Below the pieces are notes generated by a model. The model made no database searches, was not told where the DNA came from, and saw only the letters and a list, made by a program, of their open reading frames with translations. The position numbers were made by a program, and so were the translations under genes. Below, piece after piece: positions 38,490 to 50,289 of a DNA stretch of 64,000 bases (position 1 is its first letter; every line of letters begins with the position of its first letter). Origin of the DNA: Synchiropus splendidus (Eukaryota; Chordata; Actinopteri; Syngnathiformes; Callionymidae); NCBI RefSeq assembly GCF_027744825.2, contig NC_071336.1, positions 27,923,501-27,987,500 on the forward strand, written 5' to 3'.

Positions 38490-39627
38490 ATTAGCGCGCA
38501 TGCCTTCACCACTTGCTGAATACACAGTAGCTATTCATGGCAGCATCCTCTCTGTCCATTCCAAGATCCAGGCCAGACCATGTCCAAAGGCTGTCGCTGG
38601 ACAGGAAGTGTGTGCATGCATGCAGTGAGTGTGTGCTTGTGTTCTGGGGTGGGTGGGCGGCACAAAGGTCTCCTCCTTCCGTTTAGACTGACCCACAGGG
38701 GTGGAACTTTTGTGAGCTCTCGAATCATAACTCAGACTTTCTGACAATCCCGTCGCATTCAGTTTGAATTATTTCACGCTCACAAGAGGATGAGGCTTTT
38801 TAACGTGCAAACACAAGTTCATATTTGGGTAATGAATTGACAGCAGGATCAACAAAAAGCAAATGCCCCTGAGGTTAAGTCGTCCGAGTCAGGCTGTTGT
38901 GTGGGAGAAAGACGCCGCGCTTCAGACTGCTGGTGTTTGAAGGCAATCGAATTTCTTATTGACTTTTGTCAGATCAATTTGGAGTTTATTAAAGCGAGCA
39001 GAATTGCGTAATGCGAGCCATTGAAGTGAAATTAATATTTTAAAAAACAATCCTGGCTGCGCAAGATCGCTTTTCAGTGATTAAAATCTCCAATTAGCTT
39101 GACTTACCGGAATAGTGAAGAAATGCTTTAATCTAGATTGTTTTTCAATGCGCTGCTGAGACAGCCAGGTTGTCCTTTCACTGTGAAGTGTTTAAAGTCT
39201 TCACTCAAATAGCATGTTTTATTGATTTCATAATTTAGATTGGATTTTACATTTGGTTTCTGTCTAGAAACAAAGTCAAAACCCTGAGGCTCGATGGCTT
39301 ACCGTACCACAAGTTAACAAATGTTATACACATGGAAAGCTTTAGAGTGAATCATGCTTTTTACAGTCTGTGAACACTTTGTCATTTTAGTTCACACTCT
39401 CATGTTTTTTCTCTATTTTTTACGCTTTATGGGAAAAGAGAGAAATTATATTTTTTGTTTTTCTCTGAAAAACCGCCAGAATAAACAGAATTACATTTGG
39501 TGGATTTTTAGACGCATCCTCTTCTGATTCATATTTGTAAACTGGGAATACACAGCAGCCAAGTATTTGTCTTGAACCTCACCCTTCACCAGTATCCAGG
39601 TAGAGGCGGATACGGGAGTCTAACACA

Positions 39628-39690
39628 CATGTGTCAAACACAAGGCCCAGGGGCCAAATTCAGTGAGTGATCTTATGGGGCCGCTGAGAG
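39628..39690 (+). repeat. hAT-like element end fragment
   Basis: CATGTGTCAAACACAAGGCC, then CAGGGGCCAAATTCAG and TGGGGCCGC matches the same terminal motif as at 26997. Confidence 0.55.
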
Positions 39691-42600
39691 CTTTAGACAC
39701 ATGCAATAGACTCGAAATTCAGGTCTTTTGGAATTCAAAGTCACTAAAAATAGGTCACCCCCATGTTGAATTGGTGACCCACCAGTGTTCATGGTTCATT
39801 GTTTAATAAATATTGTCTTATAAATATCAAGAATTAATGCGAGAAATGGATAGACAAATCTCCCTAGAGAAGTCTTTCTAGTGAGGACTTTATTCTGATC
39901 ATGCCGGAGCATATCCATCTTCTCATGCAGAATTGGATCATTTTCTATATCCCTATGATCGTGTCCTGCCTTGAAAGACGAGTGAATAGTGAGGTGAGGC
40001 ATCCTCACTTGTGAACTTTAAGCATAAAGCATTATTTGAAATTCTTTTAGGTTCGTATAGGTGATAGGTTGCGAGCCCGGTCAGTCGCACATGGGCATGA
40101 ATTCAGGTCAATGGCTGAAGAATTTCAGAAACAATTCTATATATATATGTGTGCTAGGCCTGTGCACTCCTCAAATCTGACAATTCAGTTCACTTATATT
40201 AAGAATCTGCTTTGTAAACTAGACCCAATGCTGTCGGATGAGTGTCATGTGCCTGTCCTTAGCAGGACGTCATTTTTTCCAACTGTCAAAGACTCTACAG
40301 GGGTCGATGCTGCATGTCTGAACTACACAACAAATGTTTTAAAAAAAAACAAAACATGGAGCGACGTATTTTTTTTCCTAATGCGCAGCAGGCTAATTTG
40401 CCGCTAAGGCGGCTAAGCCTCCTGCCGAGACTCCTCAGGATGCTAATTATGTGAGATGAGATGATTTATGGCGTCTATGGTGAAAGGGCAGAAGGATCAA
40501 GTGAGAAGATGAAGGGACGTGTCGAGGAAACCTCGCCTCTGCTCCATTTCCAACCGCAGAGTGTTTCCCTGACACGGAAATACCAACTTGTATGCAATTA
40601 TGAGGTGATGCTTCCCACAGCACTCCGTCATTCCAAGTCCCGACTCCTGCCATTATTTATTCATTGTTATTCCTCCGCCAGAAATACACAGTAATTAGAT
40701 ATTGATCACAAAGTCAATGTGATGAATTAAACAAAATGCCCCCCAATGTCTTTACTTTGCTATCCATTGCTTGAATTTGCTTGCGGAGACCACGTCTTAA
40801 ATGATAGATTCAAGGGCTCTTCTCCTTTTTTTTTGCTCAACTTCTTCATCGTTCCCATTTCCATGAACGCCCAAGGAAGGTTCGCAGACGTGACGGAATG
40901 ACGTGCAACCTCTTTTCAGTGTCCTCAGTGGGTCCTTGGATGCATTCCCCCTCTGTTGTTCATGTCAGCTGTGCCTCATCGTATTTGCTGTCTCCTCCTA
41001 CGATGATTTGAGTCATGCCGGACATGTTCATGTCTCCAGTTGTGTGTGTCCACCACATAGCCCCCTCCCCCGTCTCCCTCTAGATTAGCCGTGAAGTGCA
41101 TCGCACATCCGCACGTGAATAACTCCTGGTTTCTCTCAATTGCACGCAGTTCGGCCGAATGTCTCATCTCTAGGTGTCGCTAATCGAAAAGAAGGTAGGC
41201 AAAACAGATGATGAAACCACTGTTTTTCTTTCACAGATTTACAAATATCAGCGTCTCGGTACAGGAACACTGCATCCACACCACTGCACTTTAATCATAA
41301 ATTCATGAGGAGTTTGTAAAATGTTTTTTTTTTTTTCTTCTGCAATATTAACGCCAAAGCTAAAACGTTTTAGAAAAGTTCTGTGCAGCCCTTATTTTTT
41401 TTACTGGTAGCTGAGAGTCCCTCAAAAGTCTAATGTTCGCAGGTGCTTTCCTTAAACCTCCAAGTTTGAAATTGACTTTCAAAATAACAAAATAATGTGA
41501 GTCGAGCGAGTACATGAAGGTTTGATCTTATTTACTTCACTACTGTAACACTAATTCCGGGTCATCACTGAAGAATTACGGCACAGTTAAATACCAACTA
41601 TTCCACTTTCCTGCTGCTTTTGTTGACTTCAGTGCATTTGAGGGAGAACGTGACCTTTGCTGCTGAAGAAAAGCTGACTAGCTGCAGTGGTAAACCAAGC
41701 TAATATCCCTTCAGCTCCACCCAAAGTGTTGCAGTGACGGAAGTGATGCAGGTGTTCATAAGAACTCCTGACCTCCAAAGCCTCATATCCATAGAGTTTA
41801 GAGCAGAAGGTGGCCTCTGAGACCAAAGACGCAGGTTCATGATGCCTCAAAAGGCTGTCATTGCCCTAAAGGTGTGTGGCGTTTTCTGGAAGCAGTGTGA
41901 CGCTTCTTTTAATATGTAATGTTGTTTGAATTGCATATATTTTTATATATATTCGAACTGTTGCATCAGCGTCTGCAACCTCCTGCACTTAGAAAAATCC
42001 TAAGGAAAGGCCTGCTCTGACTTGATGTTGAAACCATAGACGACAAGTGATCAAATGCAGAGTGAAGACAAGGGACCGGTCTGACTCGCCGAATAACCAT
42101 TTGCAGGTCTCTGATCCCTTTAAATGCGCAAAGATCGGCCAATTTTTGTGTCTGGAAAATTGCTCTGCGTTGATGCACTGCTCTGAAATGCTCCTGGCAG
42201 GCGAGAAGCTTGACTTCGCCGCGGTGCTTTATTTCTTTTTTTTGACGCGACACTTTCAGTGGAATCCAGTGTTCAGGGAGCACTTTATTTATGACCCCTA
42301 CACTCTACCAAGTAGTCAACTCCTTTAGCGTTTAAGGTTGTGCTGATCCAACAATATTCCAACAGCATTACTGTACATTTGAAAGGGTTCTTGTCTCCTC
42401 CCTTTCTTCGCTAAGTCAACGGTAGAAGCTGCAGTGTGATCACACTTGTGTTGACTTGTGGTCAAGCGTCAACATTGGATGGCTCTCAAATTTAAAGCAC
42501 TGCTCCATCTTGGAATTCCTCTGTTGCTTTGTTCGAATTCCTATTGAGCTCACTGCTTGTTTAATCAATCGCAGCAATGTGATGTGCGCTAGTCCGAGAG

Positions 42601-43155
42601 CGTCGTTCAACAGCGGCCGAGCGGCCGAGAGGTATATGTCCCGGACTTGAGAATCGCAGCGGCTCCAGCCTTCGCTTGGCTTGGTGAGCATAAGTGAACT
42701 GAGGGAGTGATGTGCCCATCCGTTGCCAGCTTCCTTCCACACAGCCCTGTGAACACGTTCATGGGGAGAAAGATTTCTTGGCTGGCCTCCTCTGAGGTGT
42801 AGGGTAGTTTGTCACGGGATGGTTTCTGTCTGAGAAAACACACGCACACAGGCGTTTACATTATACAAAGCACTCGTTAATTAAATGAGGCATAAAGCAA
42901 AGGAGCATAATATTTGAATTGTTCAGCGCTGAAGGCATTTGTAATAACCCGCCTCTACATGCGGCCAAATTCGCTTGGCAATGTCACTTCGTATTTCCCA
43001 GTGCCATCATCCATCATCCTCACTTATGTTTTCTTTTCCTTTCTCTTCACTTGCATTTTCCTTTGGCATATTTCCGTTGCTTCCTCAACATGTCTTGTGC
43101 TGTTTTTGCTGTATTATGTTCTTTTATTTTTGCTTCTTTCTTTTAATTTGTCTAG

Positions 43156-43215
43156 TAGCTCCTCAAGTTGCAATGACCACTGCCCCTACTGTCAACGTTG
43201 CAAACAGCAAGCGAG
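43156..43215 (+). CDS. ntng1: Netrin-G1 60-nt linker exon between LE1 and LE2
   Basis: TA plus 19 codons plus G, phase 1 in and out. The translation is (I)APQVAMTTAPTVNVANSKR, then (G|AC, Asp) into LE2. It aligns residue for residue with VAPKLALSTVSSVQVANHKR of human netrin-G1 as I remember it, including VAN-KR at the end. That alignment is why I place the acceptor at tctag/TA rather than three bases later (tctagtag/CT). The donor CGAG/gtagga is of moderate strength. The segment is Thr/Ala/Val-rich with no Cys, so it is likely a flexible spacer in the alternatively spliced region. Use of the later AG would delete one codon in frame (a NAGNAG-like choice). Confidence 0.9.
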
Positions 43216-45389
43216 GTAGGAACTGGAATCCATCCATCAACCCTTAAAAACTATTCAATCCTCCTAATGTTACCGGTTTAAAAAACATCTGTCAGGGGCT
43301 TAAAATATGTTCAGACTGAAATGCGAATCCATCGAGGTGAGGCGGAGCGTCACAGAGGCCCCCTATTGCACGTGTAAAGGGGGCCTCGGTTTTTGGAGTC
43401 ACAGTGAATGAAAAAAAATGGAATGCTCACTACATCGAAGAACACAAGGCAAAACAAACTCTTCTTCAGCTCGGCTGCTGAGTTTCACATTAGCAAACAC
43501 AGATGCTGAAGTTTTTTGTTTGTTTTTTTTTAACTATCCTAAGTAATTCATCACTTTAGCCCATTTCAGAGTGCAGCGATTATTTGTCTACTCAGGAAAC
43601 CTGAGATCTGTGCAGTTTAGATTCACGTTTAAATACTGTTTTCATCCAGGTTGAAAAAGTCTGGCAGACTTCTTCTTCAATTCTGAATCTAGACGGCCTG
43701 TTAGTGAGAGGACAGACACACCTGACCTCGATTCAGAGCCTTAATAGCCACAATATCTTGGACAAAAGCCTCACCCGCACCCCCTCAATCTGGGTTTTTC
43801 CTGTCCAAGTGGTTGTCGGTGAGGCTTAAGGGTCACATCTGTTTCTGCTGTGACACGTGCTGTCAGTGGTAAGTCAGCGTGGAGGACTGATTCTGACTCG
43901 GAGAGAGCTGAGCTGCAGCCACGACCCTTTCGTCCTGCACTCCACAGGGCAGAGCTGCCAGCGAGCATCATAGACTGAGGGATGAGGTTTTCTGCCCTGT
44001 CTACCTTACTTTGCATGACATCACTCTGCACAGATGTCCACAGCCTTCAACTCACTTGCTACTGTTTGGATGAGTTTTGTTGCAGGTGAATAGTGCTATT
44101 CCTGGGATCTTTCACAGCACAGGGAATTGTTTCTCCTTACTAGCTCAAATAGCTTCATAAAAAATGTTGTTTTTTTTGCCTGAGTAAATGTATAAAAGGG
44201 ATTGTGATGATGCTTTTTTTCTTCTCCTGAACTTCGACATTCAGTCCTGTTTGTTGTTACTGAGTTTTCAGCCAACACCACTGCATATGTTAATTACCAC
44301 CAATTATTTCCTCTCACATTTCCATTGAAATAATACTCAGCATGAAAAGTTTGGACTGTTTTCCAAAAGCAATTTAAGATTTTTCTCTTTACTCACTCAG
44401 TGTGGAAAACTTGGCTGTTGGTTTTTGGCATCGCCAAATGTTATTAGCAACATTTATCCGGTCAAATGAACTGACTTTTTACATTTGAATATTTGAACTG
44501 ATTGGTGGGATGAGAAGCCAGGATTTGCTGTCATTTATCGGACATTGTCTCTGCATAGGTTACTGTGATCAGCCATTCATTTATTCACCGTCCTCCACTT
44601 CTTCACCAGCCAAACCTTCAAGCTACCAAATCAGTTCCCAGCTTTCTTGGGCGAAATGTCGCTGGTCCATTTCAGAGCCCAAGTACACAGCCACAGTTAC
44701 GATACTGTCACCTCAAGCAAGTTCTCAGCCAGCACTAGCCACTGCCTTTTTCTTCAATAATTTTCTGTTTTGCCTCTGGAGTCAGTGCAAGTGGTTTATT
44801 CTGCATTTGTGAATCTCGAGACCAAACTAGTGGGCACTATGGAGTCAAAGATGGTTGGTTTTGCTTACTCAAATAGTCCTGTTGTCATTACGAATCACAA
44901 GTTTCCTCGTACCTCAGTTGAGCAACAGCACCCATGACATTTTCCTGCTCGACAGTATCGAAAACCCAGCCACCTCATACTCTTGGTGAAAGTCCCCAGT
45001 CAATCATGTTGCGACCTGCATTGGGCTGCGTGGTGTTCCCTGTGTGACAGCATCTGTGTGCCATCATTGCCGAGACGCTCTCGCCTCCTGTCGTGGTCTG
45101 CTTGAAGTGCTGTGATGGTGCCGCGTCTTCTGATGCTTTTTGCTGTGTTGGTTCAGTCTAACTCTGGCTGTGGTCATTCCTGACTAATCATGTGCCTCCC
45201 TTCCTCTCATCAGCGCCGCAGTTTTATCGACTCTTCATTGTTTACCTTGCATGCTGTGACGCCGACTTTGGCTCTTCTCACCGCCGTAGCATTTGCCACA
45301 CCAACCAACACTCCCTCTCTCTCTCTCCCTCTCTCTGGCGTCTCTCTCTCTCCTCTTTCCTTTGCACATTCTCTCTCTCTCTCTGCAAG
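43216..45389 (+). other. ntng1: Intron between the 60-nt exon and LE2 (2.2 kb)
   Basis: It starts gtagga and ends in a CT-rich tract and gcaag. Apart from the terminal CT repeat I see no exon or named repeat. The open frame at 44510-44812 is Ser/Pro-rich and has no supported splice context. Confidence 0.85.
45312..45384. repeat. ntng1: (CT)n-rich tract forming the LE2 acceptor's pyrimidine tract
   Basis: An imperfect CT microsatellite extends to within five bases of the AG at 45388-45389. It therefore serves as the polypyrimidine tract of the LE2 exon. Confidence 0.9.
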
Positions 45390-45557
45390 ACTGCGAATGC
45401 TTCGGCCACTCCAAACGATGCAGCTACATCGAGCTGCTAAACACCGTCATTTGCGTGAGCTGTAAGCACAACACTAGGGGGCAGCACTGCCAGCAATGCA
45501 AGCTGGGCTACTACCGCAATGCCTCTGCAGAACTGGACGATGAAAATGTGTGCATAG
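45390..45557 (+). CDS. ntng1: Netrin-G1 exon: LE2 (second laminin-type EGF repeat)
   Basis: This 168-nt exon contributes AC, 55 codons and G; phase 1 in and out. The acceptor is tctctgcaag (AAG, weaker than CAG) and the donor ATAG/gttagt. The translation begins (D)[18 protein letters not shown], continues [20 protein letters not shown] and ends ELDDENVCI(E). The eight-Cys pattern is that of a laminin-type EGF repeat and is nearly the same as human netrin-G1 LE2. NAS is a potential N-glycosylation site. Symmetric phase allows in-frame skipping, and short netrin-G1 isoforms lacking the middle LE modules are known in mammals. Confidence 0.97.
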
Positions 45558-48500
45558 GTTAGTTCCCACTCAGCTTTCATCCAAACTCTGTCCACATCTC
45601 CTCACCTGTGTTGTCACGGACCAGTGGTCACCTTCATCTCCCACCCACCCACCTGTTCGTTGCCACATTTCCATTTTTGCTGCTGCTTCCTCTGAGACAC
45701 TCTAGTCAGACTGTAGTTGGCTGGTTACATCGTTGACTGCAGGTTTAAATAGCTGCTTTAAAGGCATCAAAGGCGCCCAACCAGACGGTCATAAATCAGG
45801 TGTATTGATAAAAGCGAAAAACCGACCTAGTTGTTTTAGAAAAGGGGACTTAGGAGAGACTCTTGGAAACTTTGACACGAAACAGCAGATCATAGCGCGC
45901 ACGCAGACCTGGATTTTGGAGAAATTCGTCCAAGCCCAAATGAGTTGATTTAATGTGAAATGACGGTCGAAGTGTAAAAAGTAACAGAGAATACGGTGGT
46001 AAAGATGGCTATACTTTGCAAACAAGGTCAAAGCCATTGAGAGGAAATCGTCGAAATAAAAAGTAAATCTCAGTGGAGGTCTCACCACTGAAAGATACGT
46101 TTAGATTATATTGCCTTTATTCTTCCCTCAATTCTTATATTTTAATTGTCGACTGCACAGTAACATTTAAGACAAGACACAAACCATGAAGTAAAGAGAG
46201 AACAAGAGAATAAAAGACTGAACTAACTTGTTCATAGCATGGTCTCCCCAAACACCTCTATTGGGAACCAAACTGAAAAAAATTTGGGAACTCTGCGGCC
46301 GAGGCGGAGTAGAGAACCGCACCCTTGGAAGCCAAAGTAAGAGCCAAGAATATGATCGTATATTCAGCTCCAGCAGTTATGGACGCTGATAATGTCTGGC
46401 TCTTCATACAGAAGTTTAGTTAGGTGGGATATTTGTTTTCAACTCTGCACAGTGGATGGTCTTGAGGCCTCCTCGGGTGCCGGCCTCAACCCACCTTTGT
46501 GAAATTCTAGCAGGAAGTAAGGGAATTCAAGGTTCTCAGGGCAGCATGTCGGGATGGATAGGATCATATTTGACCACGATTACAGGTCTATATAGACAAG
46601 AAGAAACAAGCTTCAATTCCAAGATGGTGGAACTCATCCAAACTCCAGAAGAGGCAGAGCTTGCCCACTTTTGCATTCGGAAAGGAAGAAGGGCAGAACA
46701 GTCTGTAAATGATGAGATGAATTCTTCTCTCTGCTCCTTTTTGCTCTGAAACCACATTGAAATGAATGTTGTGGTTGTATGTCGACCTAAACTGTCACTG
46801 AAAAGGATGTTTGAATTATTGAATTCAGTGTTGGTTAAGTCAAACAAGCTGTTTCACAAAACATTGCACGTTGTACACTTCCATTTTGCACGAATACAGC
46901 AGATAGATGTATCATTTACCCCGAGGTTTTTCATTTGAACCCGGCCATTTGGCTTGAGGTTCAAACGGGATCCATTCCACTCATCTGACGACAAGGATTC
47001 CTGCCTGCTGAGCGACTAACTAGTTTGAAATAAAAAGCATTCCGCTTTCACTCGATCACTGGAGCTGCATGATGGAAGTTGATTCATTAAGATGCAAAGT
47101 TCTGATCAGTGGCTTCAGTTTAATGAAATATTTCAGACGTCTGTTTCACTTGCTGCTTTATGGGAGGTTTGAACAAGCATTTTATCATCGTGGAAGAATC
47201 TTTCTAGTTCAACTCTAGTTCAAAAGTAACTCTTTTTCCTCCCCCCAAAAATCAGGACAATTCAGGATATTGAACTAACAATTTAGTTGTCTCTCTGACG
47301 CCGAAAGAGAGTGTCCAAAGTGTGGCCAGGGGGCCATTCGTGGCCCGCCTTTTTGTCACATGGCCTACTGTCCGTGTGATGTAGAACACATAAAATACAC
47401 AATATTTCTTTAATACAACTGATGTGTTGGGCCTTTATGAGAGGATTCTACAGGGCTTCCGAAAGGAAAGTTAAGCACCTTAGCGATGAGGGTAATTCTT
47501 GCATTCTAAATAAAACCTACAGATTTCATACAACAACCCCAAACTTTTCTAAACATTACTAAATAATAAACAGGGATAACACTTCCATTACCATATACAG
47601 TATGTGGTACATACAAAGTATATACCACATCATGTTCAGTTTGTGTTCATGGTTGTTTCTATTGTACTCTCCATGACCTTCTTTAAAAGAGTCATCGCTC
47701 ACTTCTTTCTTCTCATAAGTGAAAACGTGTGAAATTCAATTTTGCATAGTTCCTCCGGCAACAGTTTGGTTCCCTGTTGGATTCCTTGGAAGTGGAGGGT
47801 GAGAACGCAGTGCTCAGTGCCAGGTGCATTTGTGGGTCCTGAGGGGGCGTCTGACAGGCAACAACAGTTCTGTCACTGGGAAGTCACACCGCCAGTCAGA
47901 GGTGCCAGCAAGTGCATATGTCATATACATGAAATGGCCCCAGGAGTAGCAGCTGAAACCCATCACGAGGTGTTAAGATTCACTGAGGCGTTTCCAGGTT
48001 CCAAACTCCCTCTCGCCCCCTTATCTATTCCCAACCCCGCCACCTCCACCCGGGTTGTCACTTGCTGTCACCTCTTTCCTCCTGCTTGACCCCTGGGTGT
48101 CACTCTGGTGCAGCCACGTGCAGCCAGCTCAGCCACAGACGGTGCAATGGGCCGGTCGGGGACTGTCAAAATAGGTGTCACTTTGACTGCACGATGCCCC
48201 GGTTACAGTGGCTAGCTGCGAGGTCAGTGCAGGGAGGTGGTGCACTTGAGACTTGACAGGTAGAGGTTTTCGATCCGAGGCGCTCTTATTCACGGGGTAA
48301 GTGCGAGTAATTGCCCGCTTCAAAAGGAGCGCTAGAAAATGCCCATTTCAATGTACATGCCCTTCCACTCCTACATGAACTCGATTTCTGTGTTTCATTT
48401 CACCTTCCATCCGAAGCATCTTTATCAGTGCCAGCGCCTTCTATTCTCACGGTTTGCCGTCTAAATCTGTGTCTCAGATTTATGAACGCATGTGCTGAAG

Positions 48501-48760
48501 TGCCCATCACAACCAGCTAATGATAAACTCAAAGCATGTGTCTGTTAATTCAGTGACAACAAATGTGCTTCAACTAAAGTGTTGAAACATTTACTGCATT
48601 CTCTTCACTCTCATTGTTACATTGAAAATGGCCGCATTCCTTCTGTAGAAATGATTGTCCTTTGCTCGATCAAAGTAGCAGAATTGAGGCTAAGGTCCCG
48701 GGGTGCTGGCAAGTCAACCTCCTATCCAGCTTGTGTGTATGTGTCTTGTTTTCTTTCCAG
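45558..48760 (+). other. ntng1: Intron between LE2 and LE3 (3.2 kb)
   Basis: It starts gttagt and ends ttttctttccag. It contains a hAT-like end fragment at 47309. I see nothing else I can name. Confidence 0.88.
47309..47372 (+). repeat. hAT-like element end fragment
   Basis: GAGTGTCCAAAGTGTGGCCA, then GGGGGCCATTCGTGGCCCGC is the common 'gtgtccaaagtgcggcccgggggccattcgtggcccgc' motif, slightly decayed. Confidence 0.6.
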
Positions 48761-48895
48761 AGTGTAATTGTAATCCATTTGGCTCAGTCACTGATCGCTG
48801 TAATGGCACAGGATTTTGTATATGTAAGGAGGGTACGACAGGGCCCAAGTGTCAAGAGTGTCTACCCGGCTATTTGTGGGACAATGGCTGCAAAT
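48761..48895 (+). CDS. ntng1: Netrin-G1 exon: LE3 (third laminin-type EGF repeat)
   Basis: This 135-nt exon contributes AG, 44 codons and T; phase 1 in and out. The acceptor ttctttccag and donor AAAT/gtaagt are strong. The translation starts (E)[18 protein letters not shown], continues [20 protein letters not shown] and ends WDNGCK. This is a laminin-type EGF repeat matching human netrin-G1 LE3 ([21 protein letters not shown], recalled). NGT is a potential glycosylation site. Because it begins with AG, joining it directly to an exon ending in T (LE1) would make a TAG stop. After the 27-nt exon it makes Lys, and after the 60-nt or LE2 exon Glu. Confidence 0.97.
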
Positions 48896-48931
48896 GTAAG
48901 TAAAACCTTCCTCCCGCCGGCCCGACTCTTC

Positions 48932-48957
48932 TCTCTCTCTCTCTCTCCCTCTCTGTG
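48932..48957. repeat. (TC)n short repeat
   Basis: CT-rich run about 36 bases after the LE3 donor. Confidence 0.85.
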
Positions 48958-49499
48958 TCTTTCTCTTGCTGATTTCTGAGCTTGGCTGCGATAATGTGCT
49001 GTGCTAAACTGACCAGCTGGCTTTGCGAGCGCAGATACAGACTATTCCAGGTTTAATATCCACAACCCTCCGCTGGACTGAGCCCAAGTTCGCCCCGGCC
49101 TTATTTATTTATGGCCTCAAAGTGTGATCGCCAGCGTCTTCTTGCTGTGTACAATTCCATCTCAAAGAGTCTCAAAATGGAGGAGAGTTGAACCGTATTC
49201 AATGCAATGTCAAATAGTCAGATTAGCAGCAGTAATTCCTCACAATTGTTTGTTAACAGAAAAGAAATCCAGTGAAGACACACAATGTTGTTGACACCCT
49301 GAAAAGGGTCGAGTCACTGTGTCACCTTTCTCGGAAAATCTAACCAAACTAGTCACAGAGCACCGTTTAATAAGGCATTTCAACCCCTAGTATAATAATA
49401 AAAAAAATACTAAAATGCTAGGTTCATTTTGAGCTTCATATGAACTCTTAATTTTTTTCCTGAAGTGATTACAAAACACTTCACTTCAACCTTAGCACT

Positions 49500-49513
49500 G
49501 TTGCTATGGCAAC
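49500..49513. promoter_or_regulatory. RFX-type X-box palindrome (candidate)
   Basis: GTTGCTATGGCAAC fits the palindromic RFX binding consensus GTTGCCATGGCAAC with one difference. RFX factors act in neurons and ciliated cells. Whether this intronic copy is bound or used is unknown. Confidence 0.35.
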
Positions 49514-50098
49514 GATCACTCACAAACTGGCACTTCCATGGAATGGATTGAAAGCCAATTCACTTGACAGCAATTTCCATGTGTCAGAGAAAAAAAAGAC
49601 AAAAGATTGTGACATCAAATAATGGATGAAGACATTCCGCACATAGTGAGTCATGGAAAGAAAGTGTGACGGGAGCCTGCAGACTCCTCCTACCTTGCTG
49701 TATGTGACCTCCATAGCTCCACTGTGTTGTTTTCAAACTCCTCTCATGAATAAACTGCTTTACTTTGGCAATAAAAACGTGATTTAAGGCTGAATCTATT
49801 GATTTCTGAGAAGAACTTTATGAAAACTGTCTTTACATGACACAAGTACTGCAGTCATTAACTATCCCTGTTTTGTCCGGATGTGTGGGTTTCTTCACAA
49901 CAACATCTGGTAAAGCAGATTTGTATTGCGCCAACACGGAGACAGATATTGTTGTTGCTGAAAAAGTGACATGACAGGAAAAAGTTGTCTTTAAAAACTA
50001 ACAAAAAAGAAGACATATTTAGACTTTTTTAAAATGTGGAAGTTGTTTTTGTAGTATAGAGCCGATGGTGATGGTGATGATATTACTACTATTCTCAC

Positions 50099-50258
50099 TG
50101 AAGCTTCATGAAACAGTGTCTTCCTTTTCAGAGTTGGGACTCTCTATTATAAATATTTGGATTTCAACAACCATTTCAATGAAACCTCACATTATTTATG
50201 AACCGAGAGCGCCACCAACTGAAGTCTGAAAATGAGGCCACTGATTCATGAAGCCTGA
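50099..50258. mobile_element. Fold-back MITE-like element, copy 3 (about 160 bp)
   Basis: It begins TGAAGCTTCATGAAACAGTG and ends GATTCATGAAGCCTGA. The interior CAACCATTTCAATGAAACCT and GAGAGCGCCACC match the copy at 13985. The ends are more decayed than in copy 2. Confidence 0.75.
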
Positions 50259-50289
50259 AACGTCCATCAATGCGTCAGAGAAGTTTGTG

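Larger units (their letters stand above)
37011..43155 (+). other. ntng1: Intron between the 27-nt and 60-nt exons (6.1 kb)
   Basis: It starts gtaagt and ends tttgtctag. I looked for the extra linker exon that I recall in some human isoforms and did not find it. It contains a GT repeat at 38457, a hAT-like end at 39628 and otherwise unassigned sequence. Confidence 0.85.

Noticed and set aside
44510..44812. Ser/Pro-rich frame as a possible extra linker exon
   Set aside because: It lacks a good acceptor-donor pair in phase 1 and does not resemble the netrin-G linker.
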